From Nemertoderma westbladi (Eukaryota; Xenacoelomorpha; Nemertodermatida; Nemertodermatidae), in the NCBI GenBank assembly GCA_032718475.1, contig JAUCBJ010001891.1, positions 1 to 49,741 on the forward strand: 49,741 bases of DNA, in the 5' to 3' direction. The number at the start of each line of letters is the position of its first letter. Within the stretch, counting starts at the first letter, position 1. A program made the translations under genes and the position numbers. The notes beneath the pieces are model-generated. The model had not been told where the DNA came from. It did no database searches and worked only from the letters and a program-made list of their open reading frames with translations. Below, one piece after another: positions 32,443 to 42,891 of this stretch.

Positions 32443-35400
32443 GGTTAGAGTTTCACAGTCTGGCAGTCTTCTGTTAGAGTTTCACATTCTGGCAGTCGTC
32501 TGTTAGAATTTCACAGTCTGGCAGTCTTCTGTTAAGTTTCACAGTCTGGCAGTCTTCTGTTAGAGTTTCACAGTCTGGCAGTCTTCTGTTAGAGTTTCAC
32601 AGTCTGGGAGTCTTCTGATAGAGTTCTCACATTCTGACAGTCTTCTGTTAGAGTTTCACAGTCTGACAGTCTTCTGTTAGAGTTTCACAATCTGGTAGTC
32701 TTCTGTTAGAGTTTCACAGCCTGGCAGTCTTCTGTTAGAGTTTCACAGTCTGGCAGTCTTCTGTTAGAGTTTCACATTCTGACAGTCTTCTGTTAGAGTT
32801 TCACAGTCTGGCAGTCTTCTGTTAGAGTTTCACAATCTGGTAGTCTTCTGTTAGAGTTTCACATTCTGGCAGTCTTCTGCTAGAGTTTCACAGTCTGGCA
32901 GTCTTCTGTTAGAGTTTCACAGTCTGGCAGTCTTCTGTTAGAGTTTCACAGTCTGGCAGTCGTCTGTTAGAGTTTCACAGTCTGGCAGTCTTCTGTTAAG
33001 TTTCACAGTCTGGCAGTCTTCTGTTAGAGTTTCACAGTCTGGCAGTCTTCTGTTAGAGTTTCACAGTCTGGGAGTCTTCTGTTAGAGTTTCATAGTCTGG
33101 CAGTCTTCTGTTAGATTTTTACAGTCTGGCAGTCTTCTGTTAGAGTTTCACAGCCTGGTAGTCTTCTGTTAGAGTTTCACAGTCTGGCAGTCTCCTGTTA
33201 GAGTTCTCACATTCTGACTGTCTTCTGTTAGAGTTTCACAGTCTGGCAGTCTTCTGTTAGAGTTTCACAATCTGGTAGTCTTCTGTTAGAGTTTCACAGC
33301 CTGGCAGTCTTCTGTTAGAAGTTCACAGTCTGGCAGTCTTCTGTTAGAGTTTCACATTCTGACAGTCTTCTGTCAGAGTTTCACAGTCTGGCAGTATTCT
33401 GTTAGAGTTTCACAATCTGGTAGTCTTCTGTTAGAGTTTCACAGACTGGCATTCTTCTGTTAGATTTTTACAGTCTGGCAGTCTTCTGTTAGAGTTTTAC
33501 AATCTGGTAGTCTTATAGTTTAGAGTTTCATAGTCTGGCAATCTTCTGTTGGAGTTTCACAGTCTGGCAGTCTTCTGTTAGAGTTTCACATTCTGTTAGT
33601 CTTCTGTTAGAGTTTCACAGTCTGGCAGTCTTCCGTTAGAGTTTCACAGTCTGTCAGTTTTCTGTTAGAATTTCACAGTCTGGCAGTCTTCTGCTAGAGT
33701 ATCACAGTGTGGCAGTCTTCTGTTAGAGTTTCACAGTCTGGCAGCCTTCTATTAGAGTTTCACAGTCTGGCAGTCTTCGATTAGAGTTTCACAGTCTGGT
33801 AGTATTCTGTTAGAGTTTCACAGTCTGGCAGTCTTCTGTTAGAGTTTCAGAGTCTGTCAGTCTTCTGTTAGATTTTCACAGTCTGGCAGTCTTCTGTTAG
33901 AGTTTCACAATCTGGTAGTCTTCTGTTAGAGTTTCACAGTCTGGCAGTCTTCTGTTAGAGTTTCACAGTCTGTTAGTCTTCTGTTAGAGTTTCACAGTCT
34001 GGCAGTCTTCTGTTAGAGTTTCACAGTCTGGCAGTCTTCTGTTAGAGTTTCACAGTCTGGCAGTCTTCTGATAGAGTTTCACAGTCAGGCAGTCTTCTGT
34101 TAGAGTTTCACAGTCTGGCAGTCTTCTGTTAGAGTTTTACAGTCTGACAGTCGTCTGTTAGAGTTTTACAGTCTGGCAGTCTTCTGTTAGAGTTTCACAG
34201 TGTGGCAGTCTTCTGATAGAGTTTGACAGTCAGGCAGTCTTCTGTTAGAGTTTCACAGTCTGGCAGTCTTCTGTTAGAGTTTCACAGTCTGTCAGTCTTC
34301 TGTTAGAATTTCACAGTCTGGCAGTCTTCTGCTAAGAGTATCACAGTGTGGCAGTCTTCTGTTAGAGTTTCACAGTCTGACAGTCTTCTGTTAGAGTTTC
34401 ACAGTCTGGCAGTCTTCTATTAGAGTTTCACAGTCTGGCAGTCTTCTGTTAGAGTTTCACAGACTGGCAGTCTTCTGTTAGAGTTTCACAGTCTGGCAGT
34501 CTTCTGTTAGAATTTCACAGTCTGACAGTCTTCTGTTAGAGTTTCACAGTCTGGCAGTCTTCTGTTAGAGTTTCACAGTCTGGCAGTATTCTGTTAGAGT
34601 TTCACAGACTGACAGTCTTCTGTTAGAGTTTCACAGTCTGGCAGTCTTCTGTTAGAGTTTCACAGTCTGACAGTCTTCTGTTAGAGTTTCACAGTCTGGC
34701 AGTCTTCCGTTAGAGTTTCACAGTCTGGCAGTCGTCTGTTAGAGTTTCACAGTATGGCAGTCTTCTGATAGAGTTTCACAGTCAGGCAGTCTTCTGTTAG
34801 AGTTTCACAGTCTGGCAGTCTTCTGTTAGAGTTTCACAGTCTGACAGTCTTCTGTTAGAGTTTCACAGTCTGGCAGTCTTCTGTTAGAGTTTCACAGTCT
34901 GGCAGTCTTCTGTTAGAGTTTCACAGTCTGACAGTCTTCTGTTAGAGTTTCACAGTCTGGCAGTCTTCTGTTAGAATTTCACAGTCTGACAGTCTTCTGT
35001 CAGAGTTTCACAGTCTGGCAGTCTTCTGTTAGAGTTTCACAGTCTGGGAATCTACTGTTAGAGTTTCACAGTCTGGCAATCTTCTGTTAGAGTTTCACAG
35101 TCTGGCAGTCTTCTGTTAGAGTTTCACAGTGTGGCAGTCTTCTGATAGAGTTTCACAGTCAGGCAGTCTTCTGTTAGAGTTTCACAGTCTGGCAGTCTTC
35201 TGTTAGAGTTTCACAGTCTGTCAGTCTTCTGTTAGAATTTCACAGTCTGGCAGTCTTCTGCTAGAGTATTACAGTGTGGCAGTCTTCTGTTAGAGTTTCA
35301 CAGTCTGACAGTCTTCTGTTAGAGTTTCACAGTCTGGCAGTCTTCTGTTAGAGTTTCACAGTCTGGCAGTCTTCTGTTAGAGTTTCACAGACTGGCAGTC

Positions 35401-36178
35401 TTCTGTTAGAGTTTCACAGTCTGGCAGTCTTCTGTTAGAGTTTCACAGTCTGACATTCTTCTGTTAGAGTTTCACAGTCTGGCAGTCTTCTGTTAGAGTT
35501 TCACAGTCTGGCAGTCTTCTGTTAGAGTTTCACAGACTGACAGTCTTCTATTAGAGTTTCACAGTCTGGCAGTCTTCTGTTAGAGTTTCACAGTCTGACA
35601 GTCTTCTGTTAGAGTTTCACAGTCTGGCAGTCTTCTGTTAGAGTTTCACAGTCTGGCAGTCGTCTGTTAGAGTTTCACAGTCTGGCAGTCTTCTGTTAGA
35701 GTTTCACAGTCTGGCAGTCTTCTGTTAGAGTTTCACAGTCTGACAGTCTTCTGTTAGAGTTTCACAGTCTGGCAGTCTTCTGTTAGAGTTTCACAGTCTG
35801 ACAGTCTTCTGTTAGAGTTTCACAGTCTGGCAGTCTTCTGTTAGAGTTTCACAGTCTGACAGTCTTCTGTTAGAGTTTCACAGTCTGGCAGTCTTCTGTT
35901 AGAGTTTGACAGTCTGGCAGTCTTCTGTTAGAGTTTCACAGTCTGGCAATCTTCTGTTAGAGTTTCACAGTCTGGCAGTCTTCTGATAGAGTTTCACAGT
36001 CAGGCAGTCTTCTGTTAGAGTTTCACATTCTGGCAGTCTTCTGTTAGAGTTTCACAGTCTGGCAGTCTTCTGTTAGAGTTTCACAGTCTGGCAATCTTCT
36101 GTTAGAGTTTCAGGGTCTGGCAGTCTTCTGATAGAGTTTTACAGTCTGGCAATCTTCTGTTATAGTTTGGCAGTCTTC
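32443..36178. repeat. 29-bp minisatellite, about 128 copies
   Basis: The unit GTTAGAGTTTCACAGTCTGG... with CAGTCTTCT at its end runs for about 3.7 kb with many single-base variants. Variant order repeats: the block at about 34198-34650 reappears at about 35127-35590, offset by about 929 bases (32 units). No reading frame survives. Edges are ragged. Confidence 0.97.
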
Positions 36179-36959
36179 TGATTCAGAATTTTATCCCATC
36201 ACTTTTCTGAAAGAGTTTCCAGTCCGACGGATTTCGCATAGATTTTCGTTTCTGGCAGTTTCCGAATAGAATAGTTTCTACCATGGTGTTGTACTTCGTC
36301 TCCACTTCTCTACAAATAAGATGATAAATTGTTAAATTTTATCGCGTCTATCATCTAACACTACTAATATTTATCACTCAGTTTTTTCAAATTTTTCAAC
36401 CACAAAAAATGAATTAATTAAAAAAAATTCCTAATGCAATTTAAGTCAACAACTGTGCTATTATTAATTCAAACAACTGAAGTACTAACTAAACCAGAAG
36501 GTGGAACATAAAAACTGGTAACAATAAATTAAATATTATATTTATTTTGCATGTAATCATTGATCGACAGATGGTCTTTGCTGACCAAGTTTTTGTGATA
36601 TTCTCGAGAAAAAAGGCCAGGAAGTGACACAAAGTATGAATTCTTACCGTCAATCTGTGTAATTTGTTAGCTTGAGCTAAGTGAAAGCCTTCAACTGATA
36701 GGTAAATCTTTCCAGTCTGCTGACCACTATATAAAACTTATAGTTTATCGTTTATTTAAATTACTAGCTATTATTGAATCTACAATTAAGGTTTTAATGA
36801 CACCTGACTTTATATTTAATAATTTTAATAATATAACCACTTTAATAGCAGTCTGTATCGTCTTCAATTAATTAGAGTTCTTATACAAAATTCAATTTTA
36901 TTAATTAGATGTTTTTATAAAACTATAATTAGAATTGTCTACAATGCATTTCCAGACAC
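36179..36959. other. AT-rich spacer
   Basis: No gene is recognised. It lies between the 29-bp array and the 74-bp minisatellite at the 3' side of ROCO gene 3. Confidence 0.5.
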
Positions 36960-37820
36960 ATTGATTGGTAACATCAATAACAACAGCTACATTATATTGA
37001 TTGGCAATGTCTATAACAGCAGCCTCTCCACCGGTTGATTGGTAACATCTATAAGAACAGCTGCATTACATTGATTGGCAATGTCTATAACAGCAGCCCC
37101 TCTACCTTGATTGGTATCGTCTATAACAACAGCTACATTACATTGATTGCCAATGTCTATAACAGCAGCCTCTCCACCGGTTGATTGGTAACATCTGTAA
37201 CAACAGCTACATCACATTGATTGGCAATGTCTATAACAGCAGCCTCTCCACTGGTTGATTGGTAACATCTGTAACAACAGCTACATTACATTGATTGGCA
37301 ATGTCTATAACAGCAGCCTCTCCACCGGTTGATTGGTAACATCTATAACAACAGCTACATTACATTGATTGGCAATGTCTATAACAGCAGCCTCTCCACC
37401 GGTTGATTGGTAACATCTGTAACAACAGCAACATCACATTGATTGGCAATGTCTATAACAGCAGCCCCTCCACCGGTTGATTGGTAACATCTGTAACAAC
37501 AGCTACATTACATTGATTGGTAACATCTATAACAACAGCTACATCACATTGATTGGCAATGTCTATAACAGCAGCCTCTCCACCTGTTGATTGGTAACAT
37601 CTATAACAACAGCTACATTACATTGATTGGCAATGTCTATAACAGCAGCCTCTCCACCGGTTGATTGGTAACATCTATAACAACAGCTACATTACATTGA
37701 TTGGCAATGTCTATAACAGCAGCCTCTCCACCGGTTGATTGGTATCGTCTATAACCCCAGCAGCCTCTCCACCTTGATTAGTATTATCTATATCAGCAAC
37801 TTCATCAGGTTGATCGGTAA
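36960..37820. repeat. 74-bp minisatellite (two related half-units) overlapping the 3' end of ROCO gene 3
   Basis: Each unit comprises a half starting TTGATTGGCAATGTCTATAA (about 38 bp) and a half starting TTGATTGGTAACATCTATAA (about 36 bp). About ten units run from 36960 to 37740. Diverged half-units of 36-39 bp continue to about 37820 inside the coding tail of gene 3, where they encode 12- to 13-residue repeats. Confidence 0.92.
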
Positions 37821-40800
37821 TGTCTACAATATCCGCATCATAACCTTTGGTAGCTTCCTCTAGAGTATCAGCTAAATGATGTTGGTTGGTGACCTTGAGA
37901 CATGTACAAAAAGATAGAAAATCCTTGTAAGATCTTTTCATTACTGCGTTTATAAGTACAACATTTTTATCATCTATCGATTCTTTACATTCGATTATTT
38001 CTATGATAGATTTACTTATAACTTGTCTGCTAACAAGAAGCTGTGCGACAAGTTTAGTTTGTTCTAAATTATTCATTAACATATATTTATACTTTGTTAG
38101 AATATCAGGGAACATTTGGTCTTCCTTTTTGATTTTTCCGTGCAAAATTTCAACCAAAAGCGGTTGATTGGTTACATATAATGCTTCAATAAATAGTTTG
38201 TAATTAATTTCTGATCCCCATCTAATTGACTCCAACAAAATCTTATTCTTACTCAACAAATTCGACTTAGATTCAATAACAGCTAAAACTTCCTTTGATA
38301 TAGCCCCCTTACTTGCTAAGTATACAAGTAATTTTGAGATTTCCATTCTATCAATAAGGTCGTCTCGGTTAGTTGTAATGTTTAACCAATGTGAGCTAAA
38401 TCTCCCAACAACAGGGAATTTTCCACTAATATATCGACTTCTAACAGAGTTATTAAATTGACATTCAAGAAAATCATTTGATAGAATATCAGCCAGTTTT
38501 ACAAAGTGAAAACATCCTTCTTCATTGCAGTCAAGTAATCTATGTTGATCGCATTTAGCATTACATTCACATTTTATTTCGAACTCAAATGAAATATTTT
38601 TAAATCTCATTTGGGTAATAATTTCCTTCAATGAAGTATTAATAAAATGATTTACTTTATTCACAATATCCGGATCTGGTGCAAGTTTTCTTTCAGTTTG
38701 TTCATCGCCCGAACTCAACATCTCAGATCTAATTACCTGAACTTTAATCCAATTTAATGAAATAGAAGATCTTTCCAAAATTACCTGATGATTAAAATCT
38801 AAAAATATTTGAGCAACTCTGTGGTAAAGTTTAGGTTGAATTACTCTATTACCTACAATGTAGGACAAATCAATAGTTCTCTTAATTAAACGGTAGTACA
38901 ATCCTTGCGGTAAGAAACTCTTGAATATAATATAAAATTCAACTTTACATTGTCTTGGTGTGAATGGAGTATATCTAACAGATTTAAGGCGGCAAGGTAC
39001 ATAATAAGCCAACTTTACATCATCTTGCAATGTTCTTTCGGTTCTTGGTAAAACTCGTTCACATAATAAATCAAAACGTTCTAGAATATTCAACATAAAT
39101 TGTTTTTTATCAAGAACGCCTTCCCACAGATAATTAAGGAGTTCTTCATGTAATATACCATTGTTATCCAGGTCCTTCCAGAAAGTAAAATGTTGTTTCT
39201 TTATTTTGTCTTTAACAGTTATTATTTTGGTAAACATTCCACTCAACCATTCTGGGCTCAGTATAACAGTATCCCTTAGAGATTCATCGTCAAAGTAAAT
39301 TATTCTACCCAAATCGTGGTAAAATTCTAACATGGTTTTCAAACCAATGTTATCCATTTCTACATCAATATCCTTTAATTTAATTTCTAGCAAGTCAATG
39401 TCAATATAAACTTTACCATCCATGATTAATTGAGACACAAGTTGGTCAAATTTTAGATATTGCAAAGGTATTTCCTCCTTAAAATTTACCATTTCCTTGA
39501 CAATATCGGCCTGTAAATTTTCAAGTCCTTTCTCTCCACTATTTATAATCGCTATATTATTCTCTATAGCAATGTAATCTTTAATTAGATTATCTGTATA
39601 TGAAGATTTACCCAAATGGGTCTTAATCCTTTCAAATATTTTACTTGCTATTACAGATTGAGTATCAGGATCAGCATGTAAGCTGCCTTTATGAGTTCCA
39701 ACTACAAAAACAGGTGGACAAGAATTTACTTCTAGTTTTGTACCAAATGAATAAATATTTTTTAACCAAAATTCAATAAACTCAATATTCTTAATCTCAC
39801 CGAAAACAAACTCATTAATATTGTTTTCATCAGATCTGAAAATAATATCTGGAGTTTTTTCAAGATTTTCCAAGAGATTAAATACAATTATATAAATAGC
39901 TCGTCTACTCAAAAATATCTGATGGGTTGTGTAATAAATACATTGGCCACCAAAATCGACTATCTGTAGAGAAAAGCGACTGTCTTCCTCATTAAATTTA
40001 GCTAGAATATCTTGAGGTTTACCAGATAACAATATATCCTCTACTCCCTTTGTGATGTTGTCAGGAATATCATTTTCCATAGCTTCCCTTATGGGTTGCC
40101 TAGAAAGATTTTCTTCAATAGGTTTACTTTCATTCTCAGCAGTTAATAAAGTTGTACTAGATTTTTTAGTTATTTTACTTCTATTATATTTTGACTTTAA
40201 ACCAGGTAATACTGAAACTACCCGCCTCCACAAACTATCCTTTTGAACTTTCTCAGCACCATAACTTGAAGTTGAAGTAGCAATCTTATGTTGATCATCA
40301 GTAGAAGATGAAGATGTTGCAACTGAGGGTGTCGCAATACCAATACCCATTGCTGAAGTTCCAGAAATATCAGACTCATCACCTGCAACTTGTTTTCTTT
40401 CTAGAACTGTTTTTGCAATTTCCTTAGTAATGACGACATCAACAGCTGTCTCAGGCCCTTCTTTCATGTTGGTCCAATCTGTGTTTTGTCCGGTATTTAT
40501 AATACAGTTAGCAGATGAGTCAATACCATCAGTTATTGGTTCATTTATATCAAACGGTTGACCAATAAGGGACTTCTTCAAACTAGTTTTACCAGCCCTC
40601 TCTTGTCCCACTAACATTAACCGGGTTTTCAGTATCCATGTAGTCCCTTTAGAAAGAGCTGCTTTATAAGCAGCCAATGCTTCTGGGCCTCTCGCCAGTA
40701 TCTCTATTGGCAGTTTTTGTTCTTTTATATAATTAATTAAAATTTTTGGAAGTTTCAGTGTATTTGATCCACTTATATTCATAATCATAAGTCCCATGTC

Positions 40801-41181
40801 TCTGAATTTATTAACAATTTCTATTGTTGAAACTTCATCTAAACCCCAAATACTAACCAGATTCTGGGTTGTTAACTCAGAAATATCTGCATCCAGTCTA
40901 AAGTAAAGTTCTTTCTCTTTATCTGAAAGAACATCAACAGTAGATATAATTATATTAGTTATCTTACCCTGGAGTGGTTTATTTATGGGACCAACCCATC
41001 CAATATACTCAACAATTTCCTTTAATTCTTCAGCTTTCTTCAATATACTTTCCACCTGTTTGATACTTTTCTTTCTTTCAGTTTGATCTTTACTGAACGT
41101 ATCAATTATTCTAATTGTGCCGCCCTCATCTCCTGTATAAAGTATAATTATCGTTAAGCTGTCTTTCCACTGAGTTGACAT
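37711..41181 (-). CDS. ROCO gene 3: WHD-like/ROC/COR/CARD-CARD protein, intact
   Basis: A single 1156-codon frame from ATG 41181 to stop 37713-37711. Residues 80-145 resemble the winged-helix domain that follows NB-ARC in APAF-type proteins (…LYFRLDADIS…LVSIWGLDE…IVNKFRDMGLM). The ROC domain has P-loop GQERAGKTS at 192-200 and DFGGQ at 409-413; the insert between them is about 210 residues, low-complexity and far longer than usual. Its G4-like motif THKGS (496-500) lacks the usual Asp. COR covers about 560-830. A Cys/His cluster (C871, C873, C877, H880, C885, C890, H892) suggests a metal site. CARDs lie at about 940-1015 and 1032-1110. The last 40 residues are acidic repeats (xIxD-x-TNQ) coded by the edge of a minisatellite. 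No LRR, kinase, signal peptide or membrane segment is seen. Inferred role: a cytosolic GTP-controlled scaffold recruiting CARD partners. Confidence 0.85.
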   Translation of the reverse strand: MSTQWKDSLTIIILYTGDEGGTIRIIDTFSKDQTERKKSIKQVESILKKAEELKEIVEYIGWVGPINKPLQGKITNIIISTVDVLSDKEKELYFRLDADISELTTQNLVSIWGLDEVSTIEIVNKFRDMGLMIMNISGSNTLKLPKILINYIKEQKLPIEILARGPEALAAYKAALSKGTTWILKTRLMLVGQERAGKTSLKKSLIGQPFDINEPITDGIDSSANCIINTGQNTDWTNMKEGPETAVDVVITKEIAKTVLERKQVAGDESDISGTSAMGIGIATPSVATSSSSTDDQHKIATSTSSYGAEKVQKDSLWRRVVSVLPGLKSKYNRSKITKKSSTTLLTAENESKPIEENLSRQPIREAMENDIPDNITKGVEDILLSGKPQDILAKFNEEDSRFSLQIVDFGGQCIYYTTHQIFLSRRAIYIIVFNLLENLEKTPDIIFRSDENNINEFVFGEIKNIEFIEFWLKNIYSFGTKLEVNSCPPVFVVGTHKGSLHADPDTQSVIASKIFERIKTHLGKSSYTDNLIKDYIAIENNIAIINSGEKGLENLQADIVKEMVNFKEEIPLQYLKFDQLVSQLIMDGKVYIDIDLLEIKLKDIDVEMDNIGLKTMLEFYHDLGRIIYFDDESLRDTVILSPEWLSGMFTKIITVKDKIKKQHFTFWKDLDNNGILHEELLNYLWEGVLDKKQFMLNILERFDLLCERVLPRTERTLQDDVKLAYYVPCRLKSVRYTPFTPRQCKVEFYIIFKSFLPQGLYYRLIKRTIDLSYIVGNRVIQPKLYHRVAQIFLDFNHQVILERSSISLNWIKVQVIRSEMLSSGDEQTERKLAPDPDIVNKVNHFINTSLKEIITQMRFKNISFEFEIKCECNAKCDQHRLLDCNEEGCFHFVKLADILSNDFLECQFNNSVRSRYISGKFPVVGRFSSHWLNITTNRDDLIDRMEISKLLVYLASKGAISKEVLAVIESKSNLLSKNKILLESIRWGSEINYKLFIEALYVTNQPLLVEILHGKIKKEDQMFPDILTKYKYMLMNNLEQTKLVAQLLVSRQVISKSIIEIIECKESIDDKNVVLINAVMKRSYKDFLSFCTCLKVTNQHHLADTLEEATKGYDADIVDITDQPDEVADIDNTNQGGEAAGVIDDTNQPVERLLL

Positions 41182-41591
41182 CCAATATTACGATGAAAAA
41201 TTCTGGGTTGGAGCAAGTTAAATATTATTAATCAAATTACAAATATAATTATAAATATATTTCGTTAGGCTCTCCAGTATGCACCTACGGTCCCTATACG
41301 TTTCCCTGCCTATGTCTTCTGTTTTTTGGTTACAACATTTATTCTGTTTTTAGTGCAATTTTCAACAGATATCAAGTCGTTCATTACGTTAGTCAATTCT
41401 GCAATTTATATTAGAATTTGTACTTTATTGATAAAGATAGCGCTGAGCTACCGAAATATATATGTAATTATATTTGACATTTGATTAATAATATTTAACT
41501 TGCTCCAACCCTGAATTATTCATCGAATATAACTGACATCTCAAACTTTCTTATAGTTAATCCAAAATTACGCATTATAGCAAGGATAAAC
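41182..41591. other. 5' flank of ROCO gene 3
   Basis: About 400 bases between the gene 3 start codon and the 12-bp minisatellite. It is AT-rich and no defined promoter element is recognised. A roughly mirrored pair (TTCTGGGTTGGAGCAAGTTAAATATTATTAATCAA-type at 41200, AATATTTAACTTGCTCCAACCCTGAAT-type at 41489) brackets 41200-41515, suggesting a small inverted-repeat element of about 315 bp just upstream of the gene. Confidence 0.55.
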
Positions 41592-41808
41592 GGACAATAG
41601 GCAGGACAATAGGTGGGACAATAGGCTGGACAATAGGCGGGACATTAGGCCAGACAATAGGTGGGACAATAGGCGGGATAATAGGCGGGACAATAGGCGA
41701 GACAATTAATAGGCAGGACAATATGCGGGGCAATAGGCGAGACAATAGGCGGAACAATAGGCGGGACAATAGGCGGGACAATAGGCGGGACAATAGGCCG
41801 GACAATAG
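41592..41808. repeat. 12-bp minisatellite upstream of ROCO gene 3
   Basis: About 18 units of AATAGGCGGGAC and variants, the same unit as at 18180-18444. It gives spurious Ile-Val-Pro-Pro and Leu-Leu-Ser-Arg frames on the minus strand. Confidence 0.95.
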
Positions 41809-41960
41809 GATGGTTACAATTATAAAAATATGTTTTTTGCAATATTTCTGAGCCGAAGTATGAAGCTGAAATACAATATCTCACTGATACTGTATACTGT
41901 TAATATAAACAACAACCCGCGATACTGTATATACTGTTAATATAAACAACTACCCGCGAT

Positions 41961-42891
41961 GGTGTTCGGACACTTCCCCCCCGGACACTTCCCCCCCGGA
42001 CAGTTCCCCCCCCGCTCAAGTAGGACACTTCCCCCCCGGACACTTCCCCCCCGGATACTTCCCCCCAGACACTTCCCCCCCGCGGACACTCCCCCCCCCC
42101 CCCCCGACTGTTCTTAACTTCGCACATTCGTATTTTTCATTTTGTAAGGTAAACGGACCGCTTGTATCCAGATAAGTTGTATCCAATTTTCCTTTGGTAG
42201 CTCAGAAAGTGATCTTTTGCATCCCGATTTTACATTTTATATCCAAGTTTTATTGATGGGTTTTATCAAGGCAATTCCATCGTATTGTTTGCTAATCTTT
42301 AAACAATTAATTATAGTAGATGACCTATAAATTCCATCCCCCGAATAATATACTGTTTTTATTAACTATAGAATTATAATAATTAATTGTTTTAATTATA
42401 GGTATTTTTATGTAATAGTCTTCTTCAAATTGTAGCAGATGGGGATGAATATTATTGATGCAATCAAAATTATACCTCTCCAGGGTAAAATCGACATGCA
42501 TCGACCTGTATTCTGTGTTCAGCATTACATATTGATATACATATTACTACTATACATACTATATATATATTATACACACAACATATCAAATTTCCTGGTT
42601 ACTTGCAATATTTTTAATAGGATTTTGTTGAATTATATAATATTGTAGTAATTTATATATTAAATTGGTTAACATTCAATACAACTCCTACTTTAGGCTT
42701 AGTCAATTTATTATCTGATGATACAATTTTAATTTTAACACTTTAACTGGGGGGGAAGTGTCCGGGGGGCAAGTGTCCGGGGGGGGGGGGGGTGAAGTGT
42801 CCGGGGGGAAGTGTCCTACTTGGGCGGAGGGGAAGTGTCCGGGGGGAAGTGTCCGGGGGGGAAGTGTCCGGGGGGGAAGTGTCCTAGATCC
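41961..42891. mobile_element. Non-autonomous DNA transposon with G/C-rich inverted ends, 931 bp
   Basis: The left end GGTGTTCGGACACTTCC is mirrored by the right end (reverse complement GGATCTAGGACACTTCC). Each end carries an array of GGACACTTCCCCCC motifs, about 150 bp on either side and in opposite orientations. The 35-bp minisatellite unit is duplicated for 9 bases at the insertion (ACCCGCGAT at 41952-41960 and 42892-42900). A 9-base duplication resembles Mutator-like elements; 8 bases would suggest hAT. The interior (42110-42740) is AT-rich and non-coding. No transposase is present. Confidence 0.8.
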
